A program made the translations under genes and the position numbers. From assembly GCA_026018925.1 (NCBI GenBank), contig JAKSZU010000031.1, positions 8,207,448-8,271,447 of the forward strand: a stretch of 64,000 bases of DNA, read 5' to 3'. The notes under the pieces were generated by a model, which worked only from the letters and a program-made list of their open reading frames with translations, was not told where the DNA came from and made no database searches. Origin of the DNA: Tupaia tana (lineage: Eukaryota > Chordata > Mammalia > Scandentia > Tupaiidae). The first letter of the stretch is position 1; each line of letters begins with the position of its first letter. Positions 10,545 to 20,892 of this stretch are shown one piece after another.

Positions 10545-10788
10545 GTCCTGAAACTCAGTGGTTAAGGGAGCCGGATCCTACATGGCAGACTGTGGTTTGA
10601 ATTCTGGCCCCCGTGGCTTGAAAACCATGAGGGCCGTGGGTACGTGCGGGCTCCAAATCCTGACGGGATGGAGAAGTGGAGGGAAAAGGCTCATGGCACT
10701 ACCACACCCCCTTAGGGGGTGCTTTCTCGTTCTCTCTGGTGAGTGTGCAAGCCCTCTGGCAATAAAAAGAAATAAAAGAAGCACAACA
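10545..10788 (+). mobile_element. SINE-C copy
   Basis: CTCAGTGGTTAAGGGAGCCGGATCC head, GGTTTGAATTC, CCTTAGGGGGTGCTTTCTCG, CCCTCTGGCAATAAAAAG. Target-site duplication ACATGAACAAGA at 10531-10542 and 10789-10800. Confidence 0.85.
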
Positions 10789-10853
10789 CATGAACAAGAC
10801 ATATCATCATGTTGGGATATCACGAAAATGCAGATTCAAAATATGTGGATTCG

Positions 10854-11127
10854 GGGACCAGCAGTTAGCGTAATGGCTATATCGCTGGACTCCCATGTAG
10901 TCAACCATCGTTCGCGTCCCAGACCCGGTAGCTTAAAACTCATGCCGGGCACATGTGTGTGCGTGCCCAAGATCCCAAGAGGAGAATGGAGGAGAAGGGA
11001 TTGCGGCGTGTCCATCCCCCCTGGGGGGTGATTTCTCGCTTTCTGTCTCTCTGTCTCTCTTTCTCTGTTTGGCGAGCGCATGCACCCTATAGCAAAATCC
11101 TCTCCAAAAAAAAAAAAATATACATAT
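10854..11127 (+). mobile_element. SINE-A copy with 13-bp target-site duplication
   Basis: Complete long form with A tail. Duplication ATATGTGGATTCG / ATATGTGGACTCG at 10841-10853 and 11128-11140, one mismatch. Confidence 0.95.
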
Positions 11128-11254
11128 ATATGTGGACTCGCCCTGCTGAGGCCGAGGACAGTCCAGAGGAAAAGCTGCAGGGCAGACTTGGGCGGGCGTG
11201 TATGTGCCTGAGCACTCAATTGGCCAAGCCGGGAGTCTCCTCACCTGAGGGGAT

Positions 11255-11432
11255 AAACACTGGCTTGAGAAGCATCTGCACCATGCGTGCATGCATACCC
11301 CGAATCCTGAAAGGAGGGAGTGATGGAGAAAAATAGGGTTGCAGCGTGGCTGGACCCAATGGGGGTGCATTCTCCTCTCTCTCTCTCTATTTCTCTCTCG
11401 TCAGCACTCATTCCCTCTGGAAAAAAAATAAA
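11255..11432 (+). mobile_element. SINE-C fragment, diverged
   Basis: GCATGCATACCCCGAATCCTG, TGATGGAGAAAAATAGGG, CCCAATGGGGGTGCATTCTC, then (CT)n and CCCTCTGGAAAA. The head is poorly preserved. Confidence 0.65.
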
Positions 11433-11512
11433 TTTGAGAGAGAATATTTAGGCCTGTGGTAGCCTTACCAGCTGCATGGATTACCTTTTAATTCAGAAAT
11501 AGGGAAACTGAG

Positions 11513-11712
11513 GGCCAGCACGTGGCATAGTGGTTAAAGTGCTGGACTCTCACATGGCCGACCGTGGTTCAAGTCCTGGACCTGAAGGCTTGCTTTCTCA
11601 CTTTCTCTTTCTCTCTATCTCTCTTTGTCTCTCTCTTTGTCTCTCTCTGGTGAGTGCATGTGCCCTATAGCAAATAATAATAATGATGATGATGATAATA
11701 ATAATAAAGTTA
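11513..11712 (+). mobile_element. SINE-B copy with long-form 3' end
   Basis: GGGCCAGCACGTGGCATAGT head, GGCTTGCTTTCTCACTT, extended CT tract, then GGTGAGTGCATGTGCCCTATAGCAAA and (AAT/GAT)n. Confidence 0.92.
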
Positions 11713-11738
11713 AATACATAATTATTTTAACATAAATT

Positions 11739-12003
11739 CTTTTTTTTTTGGAGAGATTTTGGTTTTGCTATAGGGCGCGTGCGCTCGCCAGTCAGAGAGA
11801 GACAGAGAGACAGAAAGTGAGAAATCACCCCCCCAGGGGGGATGGCCACGTTGCAATCCCTTCTCCTCCATTCTCCTCTCGGGAAAATGGGCACACACGC
11901 ACACGCGCCCAGCCTGAGTTTTAAGCCACCGGGTCCGGGACGCAAACTGCGGTCGACTACATGGGAGTCCAGCGACATAGCCATTATGCTAACTGCTGGT
12001 CCC
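11739..12003 (-). mobile_element. SINE-A copy
   Basis: Long form in reverse, T run then GGAGAGATTTTGG, CCCCCCCAGGGGGG palindrome, head ending ACTGCTGGTCCC. Confidence 0.95.
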
Positions 12004-12085
12004 TTCTTTTTAAAAATACATACATATCGTATAAATCAGGTTGGGGACTTTATGTCAAATATGAAATTAATCTGAAAATAATTGT

Positions 12086-12640
12086 TAAATTTCATAAAGC
12101 TCTTTCATGCAGCTACTCAACTCCCAGAGCCAAATCACAAATGTAAAGGATTTTGTTCCAGGACAAGGTTGGGATTTTCCACTTTCCGGCTGCTGTAATC
12201 GTACAAGCCATTGGAGAAAAGGCTTCGAACTGAAAACTGGGCAACACTCTATTCCCAAATAAACCACACTTAAAAATGGAATTTTCTGAAGTTATTTTAC
12301 CCAGTTACACTACTCCCAGAGCCAAATCATATACGTGAGAGGTTTTGTTCTAGGGCAATGTTGGGATTTTCCCTGTCTGGGCGGATATGTCTGAATAAGC
12401 CGTAGGCGAAAAGGCTTCGGTCTGAAAACGAAACAACCCTCTATTCCCAAATAAACTCGACTAAGAATAGAGTTTCATGAAGTCCTTTGTGCAGTCACTC
12501 AGCTCCCAGAGCCATATCACACATGTAAGGGATTTCTGTTCCAGGACAAAGTTTGGATTTTTCTCTTTTGGGGCTGGTGCACCAGGATAAGCCATAGCGG
12601 GGAGAAATTTAAAATTCTCCAAATAATCACCACATAGGAA
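12086..12640. repeat. Three tandem degenerate copies of a ~190-bp unit
   Basis: The shared block CTCCCAGAGCCA recurs at about 12121, 12313 and 12503 (spacing 192 and 190). Each is followed in order by a TTTTGTTCCAGGACAA-like block, a GGATTTTCC-like block, AAGCC and, in the first two copies, CTATTCCCAAATAAAC. Copy 3 is truncated. I do not recognise the unit. Confidence 0.85.
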
Positions 12641-12875
12641 CACATGTTTTTTTTCATAACAGAACATCTGACTCCATTGCTGAATTCAAAATACCTGTGT
12701 TAGCCACAAAAATGTTTTGAAAGTCTTAGGAAAATTTGTAATCAAATAGAATTTACTTATAGTCATTTTTTAACTCATCTTTGTAATAGTTTTTTGGTTG
12801 TTCTGTAAGGCAAAAAACAGATCCATTCATCTTGCCAAGAAATATTTGAGCTGAATTGTATCTTCTTTTTAAGTG

Positions 12876-13128
12876 TTTGTTTTTTTTTTTTTTGCTATAG
12901 GGTATGTACACTCTCCAGAAAGACAGAGAGACAGAAAGGGAAAAATCCTCCCCTCCCCACCCAGGAGGGATGGCCATACCACAATCTCTTCTCCTCCATT
13001 TTCCTCTTGAGATTTTGGATATGCACGCACACACACCCAGCATGAGTTGCAGGCCGGGTCTAGGACTCGAATCATGGTTGACTATGTGGGAGTTCAGTGA
13101 TGTAACCATTATGCCATCTGCTGGTCTG
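12876..13128 (-). mobile_element. SINE-A copy, older
   Basis: T run, GCTATAGGGTATGTACACTC, head ending CATCTGCTGGTC. The short sequence GAATTGTAT occurs on both sides (about 12853 and 13131). Confidence 0.88.
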
Positions 13129-13522
13129 ACCGAATTGTATATTAAAACAGTAAAATACATAAAAATACATGAGTATTTCATTACCCTGCAAATACCTGTA
13201 CTTGGAAAGACCATCACTCCATACTCAATTAACCTGCTTGATCCTGAAATATGTAATAGATACAAAAAACAAGTTGAGTGTGTCTGTTACCATCAGCGAG
13301 CCAACCTTCAGGCAACCAGAAGGAAAATCTTTTGACAACTGAAAGGTCACCCCTGGGATTTCTCTACCCAATGGAAGAGACAAGGACCTGCAGAAAACCA
13401 GTGGACGTTTTGTGCAGAAGGAAATGGCGAGTCTCCTAGCCAGTCCATTCCAGTCACTGTTGCTGGCTAACCAATTATAGATCACTCTTCCACATGAATG
13501 GAGAAGAATAGCTTTAATGTGT

Positions 13523-13827
13523 GGGACCAGCAGTTGGTGTAATGGCTATGTCGCTGAACTGCTATGTAGTCGACCACGGTTCAAGTCCTGGACCTGGTGG
13601 CTTAAACTCACACCTGGCACGTGTATGTGTATGCCCAAGATCCTGAGAGGGGAACGGAGGAGAAGGGATTGATCATGGCGTGGCCATCTCCCCTGGGGAG
13701 TGATTTCTTGCTTTCTGTCTCTCTGTCTCTGTTTTCCTGGCGAGCACACACGCCCTATAGCAAAAACCTCTCCCCCCAAAATAAAATAAAATAAAATAAA
13801 ATAAATAAATAAATAAAAGAAGAAGAA
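13523..13827 (+). mobile_element. SINE-A with (AAAAT)n tail and target-site duplication
   Basis: GGGACCAGCAGTTGGTGTAATGG head; the tail has become (AAAAT)n then (AAAT)n. Perfect duplication CTTTAATGTGT at 13512-13522 and 13828-13838. Confidence 0.95.
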
Positions 13828-13838
13828 CTTTAATGTGT

Positions 13839-15036
13839 TCTTAGCTAGACAGCTGGGCAATTAGCACATGGCAATGACCATTTCTCAAAGTTGTCAAGGA
13901 AGGGCAGTTCAGTGGTCTCACTTTTGCGTTGGGGGCAAGTATTTGGATACAAGCAGCCTGATTAGCCCACATCAGACAGAGACAGAGACAGGCAGGTGAA
14001 TGGAGACTTTACAGTGTGCAAACTCACTTGCAACCCCCCTGGAGTATAACCCCTGACCACCTGCCAATTCATTGCCGTCTGTGTTACCGTAGCCCAGCCA
14101 CTGCACTGTTATTACCGCTGCTGTTAGCATGGCGGACCAAAGAAGAGCTTGACTTTCTTTGCTAAATTAAAGCAGTAAGTATGTTATGTAAATGAAAGCG
14201 ACTCTTGCCACATGAACTTCTTTATAGAAGTGTCTCCAAGAGCAAGAACCTGAGAAGAATGACAATGTAGTCTTGCTGCAGCAGAGAGGATTTCAATGGC
14301 ATTTCTTGACATTTTGTTGGCTTCTCAGTGAACCACGCCACGGAACGCAAGGGGCGCGGGGACATTTATTTGTCACAGCATCTTTGACAAGTGAAATCCC
14401 TCACTGGACTATAAATAAAAACAGCTGTGCAATCTTAGGCAAGTTACATAAGCCAAAGAGGAGTCGAATTTTAAAATGAATCAGTTACTATGGAATGCAA
14501 GCTTGCCCAGCTCTTAAATATCATTACCCACGACTTAATAATGCGTATTAGAGTAACTGCAGCTTTTCACAAATGAAACCAGGGGCTTCCGACCTTAATC
14601 TAGAAAACGGATTTTGTTTGGATCTTTTGCTACGTTTGTCATAAAACAACACAAACAAAAATAGACCACAGAGAGGAAAATGATCTTTCTAATGATAGAA
14701 TTGTTAAGCTACATATTTGATTAATTATTTTCAATTAGGATCACAAATCGAATGAGACTGAAGCCCTTTACATGTAAAGGAAAAGCCAGGCTTGAAAATG
14801 TTAAACAGTCTATCGTTATTGATGTAGGAGTTATATTATTCAGAGCCCTCTAAGAGGCCGTAAATATTTAAAAGATAATACACACCAGCCCAGCATCCGA
14901 GGGCTCAGCAATGCTGTATTACAAATCCGAGAGAAATCAGTGTCGCTCACGCCAATAGAAACACAGATAAGTCATAAGGATGGTTTAAGGAGTTACAAAC
15001 GAGTGAGGAAAAAGAAAGCCCGTAAATGAGATAAAG
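13839..15036. other. 1.2-kb SINE-free stretch, candidate conserved regulatory DNA
   Basis: One of the longest stretches without a lineage SINE. The right half is AT-rich with homeodomain-type cores (TTGATTAATTATTTTCAATTAGG at about 14718-14740). No open frame of note and no exon signal. Confidence 0.4.
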
Positions 15037-15268
15037 AGGCCCCGGCTGGGGGCTGAGCTGGAAGCCACATGGCCAACCCCAGGTTCAGATCCCTGATCCG
15101 GTCTGTAACACGCTGGCGATGCGCGTGCCCAAGATACTGGCAAGTTGAAAGGCTGGGGGAAGACGATGGTGGTGTTATGAGAGGCTTTCCGAGTGCCTGT
15201 CTTTCTTTCTGTCTCCCTTTTTCTTTTTTCTCTTGTGCATGCATGCATGCGCTATATCATAAATTAAA
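15037..15268 (+). mobile_element. Old SINE-A/C copy
   Basis: GGCTGGGGGCTGAGCTGGAAGCC head with GGTTCAGATCCC B box, GCGTGCCCAAGATACTGG, CT-rich end and CTATATCATAAATTAAAAC. Confidence 0.7.
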
Positions 15269-15365
15269 ACACACACATAATACATATATACATACATACA
15301 TCAACTAGTAAATATATACATATAAACATAAATAAGTTCAAAATACACATATAAATTGGTAAAGA

Positions 15366-15384
15366 TACACACACACACACACAC
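15366..15384. repeat. (AC)n microsatellite
   Basis: About 9 AC units within an ACATAT-rich interval. Confidence 0.9.
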
Positions 15385-15392
15385 ATTACATG

Positions 15393-15650
15393 TTGGGGTC
15401 AGCAGATGGCATGGTGGTTAACGCTCTGTGGCCAACTGTGAAGTTCGAATCCTGGACCCGGCGCCTTAAAAAACAGAGTGTGTGCGTGTGTGCGTGCATG
15501 CCTAAAATCCTAAGAGGAGAAGGGATTGTGGTGTGACCATCCTCCCTGGGGGGTGATTTCTCACTTTCCCTCTCTGCCTGTCTGGCAAGCACATATGCCT
15601 TATAGCAAAAATAAAAATAATAAATAAATAAACAAGTATATATAAATTAG
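15393..15650 (+). mobile_element. SINE-A copy
   Basis: TGGGGTCAGCAGATGGCATGG head with a short deletion before the B box, CTCCCTGGGGGGTGATTTC, CTTATAGCAAAAATAAAAAT tail. Confidence 0.88.
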
Positions 15651-16482
15651 TAAAAAAAAAGTCTTATAGTACATAGCTCTGTTGTAAAGATAGGAATATG
15701 GTCTATGACATCCTAGTTTGATGGTACTCTAAAGATTAAATTTATCAGGCCCGTTCCCCGAACCCGATTTAGCAGAAACTCCAGGCACTTAATTACCTTA
15801 TCCAAGTTGCGGGCTCAGAACAGGTCTCCTAATTTGTTCTAAGCCTGATCAATTCTACTAAAATAGTAGAATATTAGAAAAAAATATATTTTTAGTATTG
15901 CTCTCCTCCAAAACTTGATGATTCCTGAAACTATTCCAAGTTGCCCTTTGAGGGTCGTGCTATTTGGTTTTACTCTAGACAAATTCTCTTTTCTATTTTT
16001 TTTTAATTGCCTGATTGATTTCTTCAATGAGAGAGGGGGGTGGGGGGGGACTCCCAAGAGGATCCTGATGCCACGGCCTGCCCTCAGGCCCCGGCCAGGC
16101 CCCGCACACTCTGGGGGGGTCTGAGGACGCCCACCTGGAGCGCCCTCCCAGGGCTTGCCTCTCAGCGCACCTGGCTTCATTGCTGCACCGCCGTCTGGTC
16201 CTGGACATATTTTCTTGGACTAATTAGCCTTTCACACTGAGTGGTCCTGGGCATAGGGGAATGGTAAGGAGGACTGGTCATTTTGAGTGTTTCTGTTGGG
16301 GAGACATTCCGGGAACGGCAAAGCATACACAGAGACAAACGTTCTTTCCCATGTCCTTGCAGACCACAGCTCCTGAGCCGATCACGGGAAACGCCAGAGC
16401 TTCACCCATAGTGATTTCCCGAGGACATTAATACAGAAGCTCTCTGAAGCCCCCTGGTTCTCTGTCAATAATAACAAAAGTT
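15651..16482. other. Unique sequence; possible SINE-D remnant
   Basis: About 16000-16190 resembles a reversed D-type SINE (GAGAGAGGGGGG followed by a GC-rich body); otherwise nothing recognised. Confidence 0.35.
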
Positions 16483-16652
16483 GGGGCCGGCAGGTGGCAT
16501 GGTGGTTAAGGTGTTAGACTCCCACATGGTTGACGGTGGCTCGAGTCCCGGACCTGGCAGCTTGCCTTCTCAATCTCTTCTCTCTTTGTCTCTCTCTGGT
16601 CCAATTCAACAATAATAATAAGTTAAATTAAATTAAATAATTCTTTAAAAAA
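16483..16652 (+). mobile_element. SINE-B copy
   Basis: GGGGCCGGCAGGTGGCATGG head, tail (AAT)n then AGTTAAATTAAATTAAATAATTCTTTAAA, the conserved B-type end block. Confidence 0.93.
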
Positions 16653-16914
16653 ATCATCATAATTACGAAGGTTGCATATGGATATCCCAGTGCCCTGCCT
16701 GTCTCACACATCATGAGCCCCTTTGAACACATCCCAGTGACCGGGTCAGACCGAGTCCTCTGTGTGTCTGTTTGCATGTCTCCTACCTCTGAGAATACGG
16801 CCTGGCACTAGGTAATAAACCAGCCTCCTTCGGTATTTCTTAGTTCCTTCCCTTTCATCGTCCTCTAATCGGTTAGCGAGAAATTATTCTGACTTTCTAA
16901 AATCCATAAGGAAG
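16653..16914. other. Unique sequence, nothing recognised
   Basis: No features supported. Confidence 0.5.
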
Positions 16915-17158
16915 GGGGCCAGCAGGCGGCGTTGTGGTTATGGCGCTGGACTCCCGCACGCTGGGCCGCGGCTTGAGTCCCGGACCTGGTGGGGTGAAAA
17001 TCACGCAGGTGTGCGTGCCTAAAATCCCAGGAGGATTATGGAGAAGGAACTGCAGCGTGGCCATCCCCCCTTGGGGATGATTTCTCACTTTCCCTCTGAC
17101 TGTGTCTCTGTTTCTGGCGAGTGCACGTGACCTATGGGGGAGAAAAAAACCTTAAAAA
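16915..17158 (+). mobile_element. SINE-A copy
   Basis: GGGGGCCAGCAGGCGGCGTTG head, GAGTCCCGGACCTGG, CCCCCCTTGGGGATGATTTC, ends GGCGAGTGCACGTGACCTATGG. Confidence 0.85.
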
Positions 17159-17224
17159 TAAACATCAGTAAGGACGACTTTATGCAAGACTGTTTCAATA
17201 GTGGGGGAGTAGCTCTAAACCCAG

Positions 17225-17323
17225 TATAGCAAAGACCCGCACGCCACCAGGGTCGAGACTCGAACTGCACAGGTGGAATGTAGCAGTCCAACCACCCCAA
17301 CCCCCACGCCACCTGCTGGCCCG
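17225..17323 (-). mobile_element. SINE head fragment
   Basis: Only linker and head remain: CCAGGGTCGAGACTCGAACTGC then GCCACCTGCTGGCCC. Confidence 0.7.
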
Positions 17324-17575
17324 GCAGTTACTAATGTTAAAGTGTGCACAGCTCAGTGGCACCGGCAATTCTGCATAGGCCATCCAGACTCATATTTCTG
17401 GCAAAGATGGTTAAAAACGAAAGCGTGCACCATCTTCCCTAATCAGCCCGAGTGAGCTACGGATGCTCTGCCCTCGTCTCCCCACCTGACAGCTTCCTCT
17501 AAGATCTCAAATAACAGCCTTATTTGCCACTCACTGGACTTTCCGTTTTTGCACCTTTAAAATATTTGAAATTAA

Positions 17576-17652
17576 AAATTTTTTTTCTCCTGTAGGATGC
17601 ATGGGCTCACTGGAGAGCTGGGGGGAAAGAGAGAGAGAGAGAGAGAGCGTGA
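17576..17652 (-). mobile_element. SINE 3'-end fragment between 30-bp direct repeats
   Basis: CTGTAGGATGCATGGGCTCACTGGAGAG followed by (GA)n at 17627-17648; no head. It sits between two near-identical direct repeats (17527-17557 and about 17653-17683). Confidence 0.6.
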
Positions 17653-17734
17653 GCCCACTCACTGGACTTTCTGTTTCTGCACCTTGAAAACAATGGACAT
17701 TTCTTTTAAATTTTGCTTTTTGGGCTTTTCCTTT

Positions 17735-17995
17735 GAGGGAGGGAGTGGTGCTGTAGGGCACGTGCACTCAATGGAGAGAGACAGAGAGAGAGAGAGGAAG
17801 TGTGAGAAGTCACACACACACACACCACGTCATTCAGAAGGGATGGCCACACTGCAATGCCCTCTCCTCTACTCCTCTCTCAGGCTTTGGGGCACACACA
17901 CACATGCACCTGGTGTGAGGCTGGGATGTCAAGCTGCCAGGTGCAGCACCTGAACTGCACTGTGGGCCAGGAGGGATCCTGCCTTCACTTCCTTC
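17735..17995 (-). mobile_element. SINE-C copy
   Basis: GTGCTGTAGGGCACGTGCACTC, AGACAGAGAGAG, CA-rich insertion at the C/G palindrome position, GGTGTGAGGCTGG linker and a degenerate head ending CTTCCTTCTC. Confidence 0.75.
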
Positions 17996-18102
17996 TCAGG
18001 AGGGTGTACTTGGGACTTTGGCTATGATCTGTGTGGCTTTTCCATTTTTATTTCCCAACCAGAAATATAACAAACAAGTCTACTGTACTAGCTTTCCTTT
18101 CC

Positions 18103-18366
18103 TTTTTTTTTTTTTTAGAGAGGTTTTTGCTATAGGGCACGTGCGCTCGCCAGACAGACAGAGAGAGACAAAGAGACAGAAAGCGAGAAATCACCCCCCA
18201 GGGGGGATGGCCACGCTGCAATCCCTTCTCCTCCATTCTCCTCTCGGGATCTTGGGCATGCACGCACACGCGCCCGGCATGAGTTTTAAGCCACCAGGTT
18301 CAGGACGCGAACCGCTGACTACGTGGGAGTCCAGCGACATAGCCATTACGCTAACTGCTGGTTCCC
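18103..18366 (-). mobile_element. SINE-A copy, first of three head-to-tail
   Basis: Full long form, B box partly deleted (ACGCGAACCGCTGACTACG), head ending CTGCTGGTTCCC. Confidence 0.93.
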
Positions 18367-18550
18367 AAGAAGTCACTTCCCAGGGAGATGGCCACACTGC
18401 AATCCCTTCTCCTCTATTCTCCTCTCGGGATCTTGGGCACATGCACACACACACATGCCCAAGTGAGTTTCAAGCTGTTGGGTCTGTGACTTGAACTGCT
18501 GTTGGCTTCGGGAGTCCAGCGACGTGACCGCTATGCCATCTGCTAGTCCC
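18367..18550 (-). mobile_element. SINE-A, 3'-truncated, second of three
   Basis: Starts at the AGTCACTTCCCAGGGAGATGG block without the CT-rich end or tail; head ending CATCTGCTAGTCCC. Confidence 0.85.
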
Positions 18551-18679
18551 TCTTTTCTTTTTTTAAGAGAAATTTTTACTGTAGGGCACATGTGCCCACC
18601 CGAGAGACAGAGAGACAGAAAGCGAGAAATCACCGATGGCTGCAATCCCTTCTCGTCCATTCTCCTCTCAGGATTTTGG

Positions 18680-18722
<43 letters not shown>

Positions 18723-18820
18723 GTGAGTTTTACACCACCAGGTCACCAGGTCCAGGACTCGAACCATGGACCACCACGTGGGAGTCCAGGCAGGGAGCCA
18801 TGACACCATCTTCCGGTCCC
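18551..18820 (-). mobile_element. SINE-A with internal (CA)n, third of three
   Basis: TTTTTACTGTAGGGCACATG start, C/G palindrome lost (AATCACCGATGGCTGC), (CA)n at 18682-18720 replacing the linker, head ending TCTTCCGGTCCC. Confidence 0.88.
18682..18720. repeat. (CA)n microsatellite inside a SINE
   Basis: About 19 CA units at the linker position of the enclosing SINE-A. Confidence 0.97.
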
Positions 18821-19445
18821 GCGTGCTAGCTTCTTACTTAGAAGTGATGTTGAGCGCCAGAAGACGGAGGCAGTATAGCATTCGCACCGCCTGGCTTCCG
18901 GACTGACTCTGATGGCTTATCTGATCAGACCCTGAAAAAGGCCTTCTTGAATTCGTTCATATTTTAGTTTTTCATTATAAATGTTGGTTTTGCACGTTAG
19001 GCCGCAGTAGACATTTTTAGATTCTATTCTTGTCTTGTGAGTGTATATTTTCTAAGTACGTCAGTGATTTTTGAAGGTGCTGGTGTCTTAGCACATTTTG
19101 AATTGGCTTAGATGTTCTTTTTTTTCCCCCTCATGCTGATTTATTTACTTATTCCATAAGAAAGCCAGAGGCACTCTCAGGAAAGTGTTCCCACCACAGT
19201 CCACCCCTAGTCCTCACCAACCCGGTGCACTAGGGTGAATTCATGCTCAGGGGAGACTGGGTGTGCTCATGGGAGCCCCAGGGTGGACGCCCACGACCTT
19301 GCCCTGGTGGCTCCACTTGTAAAACCATTGTGCCGTTTTCTGGCCCCTTGTCTCTCTGTTTTTATCAAGACTCGTCAGGGCTTATCAAGTTTGAGATGGA
19401 AGACTGACTCTATAGAGATAGGCCTGTCTAAAAGTAGAGCCTATT
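18821..19445. other. Unique sequence; possible SINE-D at about 19120-19330
   Basis: About 19120-19330 (CATGCTGATTTATTTACTTATTCC then GC-richer body) may be a reversed D-type SINE; the rest is unrecognised. Confidence 0.35.
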
Positions 19446-19454
19446 TTATCATGC

Positions 19455-19694
19455 CTTTTTTTTTTTTAGTTTGCTATAGGGCACAGACACTCCCCAGAGA
19501 GAGAGAGACAGAGAGAAAGGAAAGGAAACTGAGAAGTTATCCCCCAGGGAGATAGCCATGCTGCAGTCCCGTCTCCTCCATTCTCTTGGGATGTTGTCCA
19601 TGCACACACAGGTGCCAGGTGTATGTTTCAAGCCACCACATCTGGACTTTAATTATGCAGTCGACCCTGTGGGATCCAGAGCCTCAAGCTGGCC
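19455..19694 (-). mobile_element. SINE-A/C copy with target-site duplication
   Basis: T run, GCTATAGGGCACAGACACTCC, ATCCCCCAGGGAGATAGCC, head ending CAAGCTGGCC. Duplication TTATCATGC at about 19446-19454 and 19695-19703. Confidence 0.85.
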
Positions 19695-19742
19695 TTATCA
19701 TGCATTATTTAAAAATATATAATTTAAAACACACTCTGTCTT

Positions 19743-20013
19743 GGGACCAGCAGTTAGCGTAATGGCTATGTCGCTGGACTCCCACGAAGTTGACCGTGGT
19801 TCACGTCCCGGACCCGGAGGCTTAAAACTCACGCCGGGCACATGTGCGTGCGTGCCCAAGATCCCGAGAGGAGAATGGAGGAGAAGGGATTGCAGTGTGG
19901 CCATCCCCCCTGGGGGGTGATTTCTCGCTTTCTATCTCTCTGTCTCTCTGTCTGTCTGGCGAGCGCACGCGCCCTATAGCAAAAACCTCTCCAAAAAAAG
20001 AAAAAAAAAACAC
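19743..20013 (+). mobile_element. SINE-A young copy
   Basis: GGGACCAGCAGTTAGCGTAATGG head, B box GGTTCACGTCC, intact CCCCCCTGGGGGGTGATTTC. Duplication ACACTCTGTCTT / ACACCCTGTCTT beside the insertion. Confidence 0.95.
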
Positions 20014-20575
20014 ACCAACAAACAAAAAAACACCCTGTCTTTTATATAGAAAGCATTTGTGGGGTTCTTACCTCTCTATGGAAGTCGGAAAATGTTTCAA
20101 ACTAATTTTAAAAAGAAAAATAATCCCATCTGATAGTAATAGAAAAAAAGGGGATAAAGGGAGGAAAAGATTTGTTTTCGAAGGTGTTTTTATTCTCCCT
20201 AAAATGAGAGCGCTTATTCCTACAGGCCTAAAAGCTAATGTAGGGAATCATTCAGACGCACCCAGGGACATCTTTCTTCTTGCTGGAAGTTGACATTTAG
20301 AGATTTGCAGAAGGTCAACTTTTCCCTTAGGCCAGAGACAATGTAACATCCATCTTCTTATTTAATTAAGTCAGTTCTAAAGGAACAAGTGACCCAGGAC
20401 GGTGGACTGTGGCTCAAAACTTATGACCCAGTTCGGAAGAATCCCAGAGGAAACAAGAGAACACTATCCTTTCACAACCGTGAAGTGAGAATGCTGGATC
20501 TTTCCCACCCTGAGAAGTCACTTTCTAGTCACACACTGAGTTCTGCTGTTCTGCAATCAAAAATATGAGCTTATG
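20014..20575. other. Unique sequence, nothing recognised
   Basis: No gene or repeat supported. Confidence 0.5.
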
Positions 20576-20844
20576 GGGAACAACAGTTAGTGTAATGGCT
20601 ATGTCGCTGGACTCCCATGTAGTCGACCACAGTTTGAGTCCCGGACCTGGTGGCTTAAACTCATGCCGGGCACGTGTGTGTGCGTGCCCAAGATCCCGAG
20701 AGGAGAATGGAGGAGAAGGGATTGCGGTGTGGCCATCCCCTCTGGGGGGTGATTTCTCGCTTTCTGTCTCTCTGTCTCTCTCTGTCTGTCTGGCAAGCGC
20801 ACACGCCCTATAGCAAAAACCTCTCCAAAAAAAAAGAAAAAAAA
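20576..20844 (+). mobile_element. SINE-A copy with target-site duplication
   Basis: GGGGAACAACAGTTAGTGTAATGG head, intact body and A tail. Duplication ATGAGCTTATG on both sides (about 20564-20574 and 20845-20855). Confidence 0.95.
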
Positions 20845-20892
20845 ATGAGCTTATGCTGCAGTCAACAGACTAGGTTAAAACAATTCTTCATG

